From positions 744,001 through 808,000 of the forward strand of contig NZ_JAHHZQ010000002.1 of assembly GCF_022606355.1 (NCBI RefSeq): a DNA stretch of 64,000 nucleotides, read 5' to 3'. Below the pieces are notes generated by a model that was not told the DNA's origin, searched no databases, and was given only the letters and a program-made list of their open reading frames with translations. Shown here piece by piece: positions 15,855 through 22,997 of the stretch. The stretch is from Leifsonia shinshuensis (GTDB lineage Bacteria > Actinomycetota > Actinomycetes > Actinomycetales > Microbacteriaceae). The stretch's first letter is position 1. Each line of letters opens with the position of its first letter. A program made the translations under genes and the position numbers.

Positions 15855-16406
15855 TCACAGCTGGCCTGAAGCTTCGGATGCGTCGTCCGCGTAGAGAGCG
15901 GGAAGCTGCAGTGTCAGCCAGGGGCTGAACGCCCAGGGCGTTGCGTCGACCGCCGCCAGCAGCACCCGCGGATCCACCCACTCCCACTCGGCGACCTCGG
16001 AAGCGACCGGGTCGAGCGCGCCGGCGATCGTCGCCGTGTAGACCGGGCAGACCTCGTACTCGACGATGCCCGCGGCGTCGGTCGCGCGATACCGGAAGTC
16101 GGGGAGCGCGACGACGAGGTTCTCGACGCTCGTCCCGAGCTCGTCGGCCGCGCGCCGGGCGATCGCGTCCTCCATCGTCTCGCCGGGGGCGGGGTGCCCG
16201 CAGAACGAGTTCGTCCAGACGCCGGGCCAGGTCGCCTTGCCGAGCGCTCGCCTCGTCACCAGGACGCGGCCCTCCCCGTCGAAGAGGTGGCACGAGAACG
16301 CCAGGTGGAGGGGCGTGTGCGCCGTGTGCACGGTCGCCTTGTCCGCGGTCCCGACCGGGGTGCCGTCGTCGGCGAGCAGCACGACCTCTTCGCGGGGTGG
16401 CGTCAT
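15855..16406 (-). CDS. idi: Isopentenyl-diphosphate delta-isomerase (type I)
   Basis: Interconverts isopentenyl and dimethylallyl diphosphate for isoprenoid synthesis in the cytosol. 183 aa, the normal length. The Nudix-like fold shows NSFCGHP with the catalytic C69, the GHPAPGETMEDAIARRAADELG Nudix-box region, and GIVEYEVCPVY with the catalytic E116, both matching the numbering of well-studied type I enzymes within two residues. Metal-binding His are present in TPLHLAFSCHLF. The ATG at 16406 lies six bases after TAGGAT (leaderless). It is a single-gene unit. Confidence 0.95.
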   Translation of the reverse strand: MTPPREEVVLLADDGTPVGTADKATVHTAHTPLHLAFSCHLFDGEGRVLVTRRALGKATWPGVWTNSFCGHPAPGETMEDAIARRAADELGTSVENLVVALPDFRYRATDAAGIVEYEVCPVYTATIAGALDPVASEVAEWEWVDPRVLLAAVDATPWAFSPWLTLQLPALYADDASEASGQL

Positions 16407-16412
16407 GTGACC

Positions 16413-16418
16413 ATCCTA
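16413..16418 (-). promoter_or_regulatory. -10 box of a leaderless promoter (idi)
   Basis: TAGGAT on the minus strand, 6 bp before the ATG at 16406. Confidence 0.55.
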
Positions 16419-16529
16419 GGCTCGGCTGTCCTACCGCTGGCCGGTGCGCGAGTCCATGCGGGGACAGGTGGACCGACGACGCGCAGGGGGAACCGCGGGG
16501 CGGCGCCGGTGCGGTGCCGCCCCACGTGT

Positions 16530-17726
16530 TCAGTCGGTGGCCGGGTCGTCGCTCCGGGTCTCGGCGCTCGAGCCTTCGCCGCTCCCCGTGTCGTCATCCG
16601 CGGCCTCCTCGGTGGGCGGCGTCCAGCCGAGATTGCGGGCCATGGCCTCGAGAGTGGCCAGGGTCGTGGCCAGGTCGGCCGGGTCGATGCCCTCGGAGAC
16701 GGAGGCGCGGAGCGCGCGAATCCGTTCGAAGGCTGCGTCGTGGGCGGCGCGTCCCTCATCGGTCAGCGTCGCCGCGTCTCCGTCGAACCAGACCCAGCCG
16801 CGCTCGACGAAGTCGGCGAGGACGCGGTCGACGCCGGCGCGGACGTGGTCGCCGCAACCGCCGCGGCGCCCGAAGGGCGGGTGTCCGTGGCGGTGGGCGG
16901 AGGCGAAGCCGTCACTGTAGCCGTGCGCCTGGCCGAACGGACCGTGCCCGAACCGGCCGAACCCCGGCCCGAATCCGCCCGGTCCGAACCCGCCCGGTCG
17001 GAACGGTCCGGGGCCGAACGGCGTCCCGCGGTCGAAACCGCGGACGAAGCCGCGCTCGAAGCCGCGCTCGAACGCCTGCTGCGCGCCGTGGCCGCCGGAG
17101 TGCGGGCCGTGGTCGTGGTGGTCGTGGTCGTGGTGTCCGTGGTCGTGGTCGTGGTGTCCGTCGTGCTCCGCGCCGTGGTCGTGCTCGTGGTGCTCGCGCA
17201 CGTGCTCGTCCTGGTGGTGCTCATGCACGTGCTCGTCCTGGTGGTGCTCGTGCTCCTGCTCGTCGTGCTCGTGCTCGTGCTCATGCACGTGCTCATGCTC
17301 GTGCGGGTCGGGATGCGGGTGCTCCCTGTCGTGCTCCATCCACGCGCGGTACATCTCTTGGCGGCGCTCCCATTCGCGGCGCATCCAGTCCGGGCGCCCG
17401 CGCCATTCGCGCCGCGCGGACGCAGCGTCCGAGTCGGCGCCGCGGGTCCCGTCGCGCTCCGCGCCCCGCCGGTCGGCGCCGGGCCCGTCGCGCCGTCCAT
17501 CACGGTCGGGCCGGCCCGTGTGGCCGCGTCGGCCGTGGCGGGGCAGTGCGGTGGCCAGTTCCTCCGCGGTGGCGGGACCGTCGGCCAGCGTGTGCAGGAT
17601 ACGCCACCCGCGGCGCCCGAGGTCGAGGTCGTGGAGTTCGTCGCGCATCTGGTCGCGGAGGCGCCCGTTCAGCTCGCCGAACCAGTAGCCCGGCGGCGTG
17701 GTGTTCGAGTCGTCGATGTTCGTCAT
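16530..17726 (-). CDS. MarR/PadR-like winged-helix regulator with a very long His-rich insertion
   Basis: 398 aa; ATG at 17726 behind AAGGGGG. The N-terminus reads as the first half of a winged-helix regulator (GYWFGELNGRLRDQM, LGRRGWRILHTLADGPATAEELATALP, to residue about 62). The second half (wing and dimer helices) appears only at 292-367: DHVRAGVDRVLADFVERGW, VWFDGDAATLTDEGRAAHDA, LATTLATLEAMARNLGW. Between them lie an Arg/Asp-rich linker, a metal-binding-like tract at residues 131-213 with 35 His in 83 residues (EH, DH and HH runs), and a Phe/Gly-rich segment at 219-265 (GFGPG repeats). The C-terminus is acidic. Likely a metal-responsive or metal-buffering repressor (inference). It is divergent from a second His-rich MarR gene, with dyads between. 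The coding DNA is repetitive but the frame is intact. Confidence 0.8.
   Translation of the reverse strand: MTNIDDSNTTPPGYWFGELNGRLRDQMRDELHDLDLGRRGWRILHTLADGPATAEELATALPRHGRRGHTGRPDRDGRRDGPGADRRGAERDGTRGADSDAASARREWRGRPDWMRREWERRQEMYRAWMEHDREHPHPDPHEHEHVHEHEHEHDEQEHEHHQDEHVHEHHQDEHVREHHEHDHGAEHDGHHDHDHGHHDHDHHDHGPHSGGHGAQQAFERGFERGFVRGFDRGTPFGPGPFRPGGFGPGGFGPGFGRFGHGPFGQAHGYSDGFASAHRHGHPPFGRRGGCGDHVRAGVDRVLADFVERGWVWFDGDAATLTDEGRAAHDAAFERIRALRASVSEGIDPADLATTLATLEAMARNLGWTPPTEEAADDDTGSGEGSSAETRSDDPATD
17088..17336 (-). repeat. Histidine-coding repeat tract
   Basis: This section of the regulator gene encodes residues 131-213 and is built from short CAC/GAG/GAC-type codons. A 27-bp unit for HHQDEHV(H/R)E is tandemly duplicated (residues 161-178), and HHDHDHG-type units follow. 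Such DNA can expand or contract by slippage. Confidence 0.7.
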
Positions 17727-17750
17727 CGGAGACCCCCTTCATTTTCTATG

Positions 17751-17779
17751 TACTCTTACAAGTAAATGTATAGTTACAT
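17751..17779. promoter_or_regulatory. Divergent promoter/operator between the two His-rich regulators
   Basis: The 55-bp AT-rich gap holds two perfect dyads: TTAC-AA-GTAA (17756-17765) and ATGTA-TAGT-TACAT (17766-17779). A looser TACT...AGTA symmetry surrounds the first (17751-17764). TATAGT (17769-17774) is a -10 box 7 bp before the ATG at 17782, so the second dyad covers the promoter core of the forward gene. Autoregulation by one or both regulators is the natural inference. Confidence 0.55.
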
Positions 17780-17781
17780 GC

Positions 17782-18567
17782 ATGGGTGAGGATCGTCAAG
17801 AGCTGAGCGGTTCGCCGCAAGCGGACATCGTGGCGCTGATCGAGCGCTCCCTGGTGGCGGTGCGCCGCGACCAGTCGCGCCGCAGACCGCAGGGCTTTCC
17901 GGGCGGACAAGGTCCCTGGGGCGCCCAAGGCCCGTGGGGACAGGGCGCCTATCCCGGGCATCACGGCGATCGCGGCCCCAGCGACCACAACCACGGTGAC
18001 CAGAACCACGGTGACCACAACCACGGCGACCGTTCGCACGGCGATCACGCCCACGGCGAGAGCAGCCGAGGAGAGAGCACCCGTGGCGATCACCCTCACG
18101 GCGAGAACGGCCACGACAGCACCCACGGCTGGGGACCGCGCGGCCCGTGGGGCGGCTTCCCCGGCCCCGTCGGCGACTCGGCCCGGCCGGGACCGGGTCG
18201 GCGCGGGCGCGACGGATCCCTCGGCCGCATCGCGCGCTTCCGCATGCTGGAGGCGCTGGCTGCCGCCGAGGCGGAGGACCGTCAGCTCTCCGTCAGCTCG
18301 CTCGCGTCAGCCATCGGTGTCGATCAGCCGCGCGCGAGCCGGCTGGTGCAGGAGGGTGTCGAGCGCGGCCTCGTGCGCCGCGTTCCCGATCCCGCTGACG
18401 CCCGGCGCGCGCTCCTCCAGCTCACGGCGGCCGGCCGGTCCCAGCTCGGCGAGGTGCAGGATCACCGCCGGTCGGCCGTCGAGGCCGCGCTGGCCTCCTT
18501 CACCCCGGAGGAGGCACGCACCTTCGCCGAGCTCTTCGACCGGTTCGTACGCGCCTGGCCGCGCTGA
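17782..18567 (+). CDS. MarR-family regulator with a His/Gly-rich insertion
   Basis: 261 aa, apparently leaderless: ATG 17782 with TATAGT seven bases upstream and no ribosome site. An N-terminal helix (ADIVALIERSLVAVRRDQSRRR, residues 14-35) is followed by a Gly/Pro/Trp-rich linker and a His-rich segment at residues 60-115 (14 His), mostly from a five-residue unit such as NHGDQ/NHGDH. The MarR winged helix occupies 145-260: LGRIARFRMLEAL, LSVSSLASAIGVDQPRASRLVQ (recognition helix), GLVRRVPDPADARRALLQLT (wing), then a dimer helix. The insert thus sits between helix 1 and the HTH, where ligand binding could change dimer geometry. No transporter of metals adjoins it; the convergent MFS gene is the nearest candidate target. 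Confidence 0.85.
   Translation: MGEDRQELSGSPQADIVALIERSLVAVRRDQSRRRPQGFPGGQGPWGAQGPWGQGAYPGHHGDRGPSDHNHGDQNHGDHNHGDRSHGDHAHGESSRGESTRGDHPHGENGHDSTHGWGPRGPWGGFPGPVGDSARPGPGRRGRDGSLGRIARFRMLEALAAAEAEDRQLSVSSLASAIGVDQPRASRLVQEGVERGLVRRVPDPADARRALLQLTAAGRSQLGEVQDHRRSAVEAALASFTPEEARTFAELFDRFVRAWPR
17989..18060 (+). repeat. Tandem 15-bp repeats coding (N/S/A)HGD/E units
   Basis: Five imperfect 15-bp units within the regulator gene, each encoding a His-Gly-Asp/Glu core (residues 70-93). They produce the spaced-histidine tract and could vary in copy number between strains. Confidence 0.65.
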
Positions 18568-18580
18568 CCTCTCTGGGACG

Positions 18581-20047
18581 CTACTTCGCCGCCGCCTCCC
18601 GTGCCTCCCGCGGCGCACGCACCGGAATCAGGAGCAACAGGCCGACCAGCAGCACCAGCACGATCCCGAGGATGCCCCAGTACTGCGCTCCGCCGACGGC
18701 GACGAACGTGGCGAACAGCAGCGGAGCGACGAACGACACCGCTCGTCCGCAGGTCGCGTAGAGGCCGAACACCTCGCCTTCGCGCCCGGCGGGAGTGACC
18801 CGGGCGAGGAACGTGCGGCTCGCCGACTGGGCAGGGCCGACGAACAGGCAGAGGATGAGGCCGAACACCCAGAAGGCGATCGCGCCGGCGTCGTGCAGGA
18901 AGAACACGGCGAGTCCGGCGATGACGAGCCCGACCAGCGCGGTGACGATCACCGGCTTGGCGCCGAACCGGTCGTCGAATCTTCCGGACAGGATCGTGCT
19001 GATGCCCGCGACCACGTTGGCCGCGATCGCGAAGTAGATCACATCCTCCTGCGAGAAGCCGAACGTCCCCTTGGCGAGGATCCCGCCGAACGTGAACACT
19101 CCGATCAGGCCGTCGCGGAACAGCGCGGACGAGATGAGGAACAGGACGGTGTTGCGGCTGTCCCGCCACAGCCCGGCGATATCGCCGAACAACAGCCGGT
19201 AGGAGGCGATGAAGCCGACGCGCGGGAGCCGCCGGTTCGCCGGCGCCTCGGGGACGCGCACGAGCACCGGGATCGACAGGGCGAGCATCCAGATCGCCGC
19301 GATGACGGCCACCAGCCGATAGTTGAGACCCTGCTCGGTCGTCACACGCAGCAGGCCGCCCGTGCCGTCGCCGTTCAGCTTGGCCAGCAGGAACAGCACG
19401 ATGACCAGCAGCAGGATGCCTCCGAAGTACCCGCTGGCCCAGCCGAGTCCGCTGACCCGACCGACGGTCTTGGGAGTCGAGACCTGCACGAGCATGGCGT
19501 TGTAGCTCACGACCGCGATCTCGTAGAAGACCGTCCCGACGCCGACGAGCACGACACCGAAGAGGAAGAACGACGGCGCTCCGACGACGAAGAACATCAG
19601 GGCGGTGACGACCACCACCACCCCGCTGTTGATCCCGAGCCACAGCTTGCGGCGGCCGGACCCGTCGGTGCGTCGCCCGAGTACCGGTGCGAGCACGGCC
19701 ACGACGATGCCGGCGATCCCGATGCCCCACGCGAGTCCGCTGGAGAGGTCGGCGATCGCGCCGGCCACCGCGTCGTGCGCCGGCCCTGAGGTGTCCTTCT
19801 CCGCGTCCTGCGCGGCGAGAAGGGCGGGCGAGACGAAGTAGTCGGTCGTCAGATAGACGGTGAAGACGAAGGTCGTGATGACCGCGTTGAAGGCGGCGCC
19901 GCCGGCATCCCACAGCGCCCACGCGGTCACCCAGCTGCGCGGGATACGCCGGTCGGTCGAGCTGTCGGCGAAGAGCGGCGCCGCCGCCGTCGCGAGGGCG
20001 TCGCCGTCGCCGCCCGATCCGGCATCGGTCGGTCTGTCGCTGGTCAT
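18581..20047 (-). CDS. UMF1/Atg22-like MFS transporter
   Basis: A 488-residue integral membrane transporter of the major facilitator superfamily. The pattern WVTAWALWDAGGAAFNAVITTFVFTVYLT at the first helix is typical of the UMF1 (vacuole-effluxer-like) group, whose bacterial substrates are mostly unknown. Further helices are easy to see, with LAPVLGRRTDGSGRRKLWLG as the MFS loop 2-3 motif. The ATG lies six bases after TACGCT (leaderless). It is convergent with the His-rich MarR gene with 13 bp between ends, so any functional link would need regulation in trans. Confidence 0.85.
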   Translation of the reverse strand: MTSDRPTDAGSGGDGDALATAAAPLFADSSTDRRIPRSWVTAWALWDAGGAAFNAVITTFVFTVYLTTDYFVSPALLAAQDAEKDTSGPAHDAVAGAIADLSSGLAWGIGIAGIVVAVLAPVLGRRTDGSGRRKLWLGINSGVVVVVTALMFFVVGAPSFFLFGVVLVGVGTVFYEIAVVSYNAMLVQVSTPKTVGRVSGLGWASGYFGGILLLVIVLFLLAKLNGDGTGGLLRVTTEQGLNYRLVAVIAAIWMLALSIPVLVRVPEAPANRRLPRVGFIASYRLLFGDIAGLWRDSRNTVLFLISSALFRDGLIGVFTFGGILAKGTFGFSQEDVIYFAIAANVVAGISTILSGRFDDRFGAKPVIVTALVGLVIAGLAVFFLHDAGAIAFWVFGLILCLFVGPAQSASRTFLARVTPAGREGEVFGLYATCGRAVSFVAPLLFATFVAVGGAQYWGILGIVLVLLVGLLLLIPVRAPREAREAAAK

Positions 20048-20052
20048 GGGGA

Positions 20053-20058
20053 CAGCGT
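20053..20058 (-). promoter_or_regulatory. -10 box of a leaderless promoter (MFS gene)
   Basis: TACGCT on the minus strand with a 6-bp gap before the ATG at 20047. Confidence 0.5.
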
Positions 20059-20096
20059 AGGGCGTGGCGGGGAACTCCCGGTGAACGCCCGTGGCG

Positions 20097-20729
20097 TCAC
20101 TCCGGCGCGCCGGTCACATTCGCGCGCAGCCAGGCGGTCAGCGGCGCGCTGTCGTCGAGGAATGCGGCGATCCGCTCGGCGGCCTCGGGGGTCGCGAACC
20201 AGTCGGGGACGCCCCAGTCCGCCCAGGTGATGATTCCCTTGTAGCGCAGCAGTTCGGCGCGCGGATGTCCGGCGTCGAAGCCGCGCGGGGAGGTCTTCAG
20301 CGCCTCCGGGATCTCGATACCGACATCCTTCGCGCGCAGGGCGGCGAGCGCCGCCTCGAGCTCGGCGCCGGTGCGTGGTGCGTCGACGGCCCGTCGGTAC
20401 CTGTCGAGCTGCTCCTTGTCGAGGTGGTAGGCGCCCGCGCCGCCGGCAACGCCTTCGGCCGAGACCTGCACGTAGCCCCCGCGTTCGAAGGTCAGCGCCG
20501 CGTGCAGCTTGTACGGCGACTTGTCCGGCGAGAATCGCACGTCGCGGTAGGGGCGGAACAGCCGGGCCGGCCCGAAGCGCGGCTCGAGTTCTTCGGCCAG
20601 CTCGTGCATCGGACCGGCGACCCTGGTCTCGTAGCGGTCGCGGTTCGCGAGCCAGAACCCGCGTTCGTTGTTCAGGGTCAGCTCGCGGTAGAACGCGATG
20701 GCGTCCTCGTCGAACCCGGTGAAAGCCAT
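20097..20729 (-). CDS. DUF2461 domain protein
   Basis: A 210-residue cytosolic protein of the DUF2461 (TIGR02453) family, function unknown. Landmarks: FTGFDEDAIAFYRELTLNNER at the N-terminus, FWLANRDRYETRVAGPM, RPYRDVRFSPDKSPYK, GGYVQVSAEGVAGGAGAYH, and a C-terminal GFDAGHPRAELLRYKG. The length agrees with the family. The ATG at 20729 is six bases after TACGAT, another leaderless start. It lies just upstream of, and in the same direction as, the leaderless MFS gene. Confidence 0.88.
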   Translation of the reverse strand: MAFTGFDEDAIAFYRELTLNNERGFWLANRDRYETRVAGPMHELAEELEPRFGPARLFRPYRDVRFSPDKSPYKLHAALTFERGGYVQVSAEGVAGGAGAYHLDKEQLDRYRRAVDAPRTGAELEAALAALRAKDVGIEIPEALKTSPRGFDAGHPRAELLRYKGIITWADWGVPDWFATPEAAERIAAFLDDSAPLTAWLRANVTGAPE

Positions 20730-20734
20730 GGGCT

Positions 20735-20740
20735 GATCGT
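20735..20740 (-). promoter_or_regulatory. -10 box of a leaderless promoter (DUF2461 gene)
   Basis: TACGAT on the minus strand, 6 bp before the ATG at 20729. Confidence 0.5.
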
Positions 20741-20763
20741 ACGTCGCCCGGCGGGTGCCGGCA

Positions 20764-21663
20764 TCACGACCACAGCGTGAGCTTGTCCGGGTTCCGCACC
20801 ATCCGGATGCCGGTGATCACGCCGTCGCCCACGGCGACCGTCGCGACGCTGTCGAGTCGGTCGCCGAGTCGCACGAGCACGGCGAGCCCGTCGCCGGTCG
20901 GCGCGAGCTCGGCGGTCGACTCCGGGAACTTGGCCGCGAGCCCGAGCAGGAATCGCGCGACGTTGTCGGCGCCGACGACCGGCCGGCGCGCGGCGCTGAC
21001 GCGTCCTCCGCCGTCGGAGACCAGCACGACCTCGGGGTCGAGCAGCGCCACGAGCGCGCCGAGGTCGCCGCCCGCTGCGGCCGAGGCGAATGCGCGCACC
21101 ACGCTGTCGTGCTCCGCGGGCGGGGCTGCCCGGCCGCGCTCCTCCTCGACGCGGCGGCGCGCGGAGGAGGCGAGCTGACGGCAGGCCGCCGGGCTCCGCC
21201 CCACGGTGTCGGCCACCTCGGGGAAGGACATGCCGAAGACGTCGTGGAGCACGAACACCACGCGCTCGGCCGGAGTCATCGTCTCGAGGACGAGCAGCAG
21301 GGCGGTGCTGATCGAGTCGTCGAGCGTGGCGTGGTCGAGCGGGTCGGAGGCCGTGTCGGCCAGGGCGGACGCCCGGGGGAACGCGTAGGCCGGCACCGGC
21401 TCGGGCAGCCACTCGCCCACGTAGCGCTCGCGTCGCGCGCGCGCCGAGCCGAGCATGTCGAGGCAGACCCTGCCGGCGGTGCGGGTGAGCCAGCCGCGCG
21501 GTGAGACGATCTCGGCGCGCTCGGCTTCCGGCATTCCGAACCACCGGGTGTAGGTCTCCTGCACCGCGTCCTCGGCGTCGGCGACGGTGCCGAGCATCCG
21601 GTAGCCCAGCGCCAGCAGGTGCGGGCGCTCGGCGATCGCCGCGTCGTCGTGCTCGTCGCCCAT
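20764..21663 (-). CDS. ECF41-type RNA polymerase sigma factor (SigJ-like)
   Basis: 299 aa from the ATG at 21663, which has GGAGG five bases upstream; an ATG 24 bp earlier lacks a site. Region 2 reads RPHLLALGYRMLGTVADAEDAVQETYTRWF and region 4 reads MTPAERVVFVLHDVFGMSFPEVADTVGRSPAACRQLASSARRRV. The C-terminal SnoaL-like domain identifies ECF41: WLPEP between the sigma regions, DGGGR, and NPDKL at the very end. In this group the C-terminal domain replaces an anti-sigma factor and tunes activity. The divergent epimerase-like gene pair is the usual ECF41 target arrangement. Confidence 0.9.
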   Translation of the reverse strand: MGDEHDDAAIAERPHLLALGYRMLGTVADAEDAVQETYTRWFGMPEAERAEIVSPRGWLTRTAGRVCLDMLGSARARRERYVGEWLPEPVPAYAFPRASALADTASDPLDHATLDDSISTALLLVLETMTPAERVVFVLHDVFGMSFPEVADTVGRSPAACRQLASSARRRVEEERGRAAPPAEHDSVVRAFASAAAGGDLGALVALLDPEVVLVSDGGGRVSAARRPVVGADNVARFLLGLAAKFPESTAELAPTGDGLAVLVRLGDRLDSVATVAVGDGVITGIRMVRNPDKLTLWS

Positions 21664-21703
21664 GCACCCTCCTCGCCGGTCTCCCATCCATCCTGGCAGT
21701 CGG

Positions 21704-21730
21704 CCTCACACTTCGGGCGGCTGCGTCGTC
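21704..21730 (+). promoter_or_regulatory. Candidate ECF41-dependent promoter
   Basis: CCTCACA (21704-21710) resembles the reported ECF41 -35 TGTCACA in its last five bases, and a CGTC (21727-21730; another at 21724) lies 16 bp further on. It directly precedes the ATG at 21739. The promoter consensus is from memory of published ECF41 work. Confidence 0.4.
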
Positions 21731-21738
21731 CTGAGGGT

Positions 21739-22152
21739 ATGAACACACCACTCCGTCGCACCCTGCTCGGCCTCGCGGCCGCGCTGGGCCTCTACGTCGG
21801 TCTCTGGGCGTACGCAGCCCCCGACTCGTTCTCTCGGTCCTTCCCCGGTCTCGGTCTGCACTGGATCGACACCGCCGGCGCCTACGACGAGCATCTGATC
21901 CGCGATGTCGGCGCCTTGATGATCGTGGTGACCGCGGTCGCAGGCTCCCTCGGCGCAGGGGTCACGCACCGCTTCGCGCTGCCCCAAGCTCCACCGCGCG
22001 GCTTCCACGCACCGCACCTCGAAGGGTCGGTCGTCGACCGTGTCGGAACGCTGCTGTCGCTGGGCTCGAGTGCGCTGCTGGGGGTGCTGCTCGTGCTGCC
22101 GTCCCGGCGTCCCGACCCGCGCACGGCACTCTCGGCGGAGGCGGCACGATGA
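21739..22152 (+). CDS. Small membrane protein beside the ECF41 sigma factor
   Basis: 137 aa from ATG 21739; the start is only eight bases beyond the putative -10, so the leader is very short. One clear N-terminal helix (LLGLAAALGLYVGLWAYAA), then PDSFSRSFPGLGLHWIDTAGAYDEHLIRDVGALMIVVTAVAGSLGAG and a final hydrophobic segment (LGSSALLGVLLVL). The DEHLIRDVGA pattern recurs in DUF4267-like small membrane proteins; that assignment is tentative. It overlaps the epimerase start by 4 bp (ATGA), so the two are translated together. Confidence 0.75.
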   Translation: MNTPLRRTLLGLAAALGLYVGLWAYAAPDSFSRSFPGLGLHWIDTAGAYDEHLIRDVGALMIVVTAVAGSLGAGVTHRFALPQAPPRGFHAPHLEGSVVDRVGTLLSLGSSALLGVLLVLPSRRPDPRTALSAEAAR

Positions 22153-22913
22153 GGGTCGCGGTGGCCGGAGGTACCGGCGTGGTCGGTGTGAAGACCGTGG
22201 ACGCCGTCAGGGCGTCCGGCCACGAACCCGTCGTGCTGAGCAGGTCGGCGGGCGTCGATCTGCTGGCCGCAGGCACGGACGACCGCGAGGCGGAACGCCT
22301 TGCGCGGACGCTCGACGGCTGTGCGGCGGTCGTCGACGTCACCTCGGTCATGACGACGAGCGCGGCGAAGTCGACCGCGTTCTTCGAGACCGTCACCCGG
22401 GCGTTGCTCACGGCGGAGCGCGCCGCCGGTGTTCCGCACCACGTCGCGTTGTCGATCATCGGTGCGGAGGCCGCACCCGCGGCCTACTACGCCGGCAAGG
22501 CCGCGCAGGAGCGGGCCGTGATGGCGAGCGGCACCGGGTGGACGCTCCTGCGGGCCACCCAGTTCCACGAGTTCGCCGCGCAGCTCGCCGCCCGCGGCGG
22601 TGGCATCCACCTCGTGCCCGCGATGCGGTCGCAGCCGGTCGCCGCCGCGGAGGTCGGTGTGCGCCTGGCCGAGCTCGCGACCGCGGATCCCTCCGGAGTG
22701 AGCCGCGACCTCGCCGGCCCGCGGGTGGAGGACATGCCGACGCTGGTGCGCCGCTACCTGGCCGCGACCGGCCGTGCCGCCCGAGTGCTCGCCCTGCCGC
22801 TGCCCGGCCGCTGGGGCCGCGCCCTGCGCGACGGCACCCTCCTGCCCGGTCCCGATGCTCAGCTCGGAACCGCCACCTTCGACGAGTGGCTCGCAACCGC
22901 CGCCCACCCCTGA
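22149..22913 (+). CDS. NAD(P)-binding epimerase/NmrA-like protein (ECF41 partner)
   Basis: 254 aa, atypical short-chain dehydrogenase fold. The N-terminal Rossmann motif is VAVAGGTGVVGVKTVDAV (GxxGxxG). Then come SRSAGVDLLAAG, CAAVVDVTSVMTT, a HHVALSIIGAE strand-loop and YYAGKAAQERAVMASG with the YxxxK pair, and TLLRATQFHEFAAQL. ECF41 loci typically contain such an oxidoreductase/epimerase or a carboxymuconolactone decarboxylase as the sigma factor's target. The substrate is unknown. It ends just before a long hairpin. Confidence 0.87.
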   Translation: MRVAVAGGTGVVGVKTVDAVRASGHEPVVLSRSAGVDLLAAGTDDREAERLARTLDGCAAVVDVTSVMTTSAAKSTAFFETVTRALLTAERAAGVPHHVALSIIGAEAAPAAYYAGKAAQERAVMASGTGWTLLRATQFHEFAAQLAARGGGIHLVPAMRSQPVAAAEVGVRLAELATADPSGVSRDLAGPRVEDMPTLVRRYLAATGRAARVLALPLPGRWGRALRDGTLLPGPDAQLGTATFDEWLATAAHP

Positions 22914-22919
22914 CGCGCA

Positions 22920-22987
22920 GCCATCGCTTCCTCACTTTCTCCCGGTCGCGACCGGCGTGTCGCGTGAAGAAGTGAGGAAGCGATGGC
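22920..22987. terminator. Long perfect hairpin between convergent genes
   Basis: Arms GCCATCGCTTCCTCACTT (22920-22937) and its exact complement (22970-22987) form an 18-bp stem. The 32-nt loop contains a second palindrome, CCGGTCGCGACCGG (22942-22955). There is no U-tract. It lies between the ends of the epimerase gene and lspA and should stop transcription in both directions. Confidence 0.65.
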
Positions 22988-22997
22988 GGGGCGCGCG

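Noticed and set aside
17088-17336. CRISPR or satellite array
   Set aside because: The repeats are in frame within an intact coding sequence, without equal-length unique spacers.
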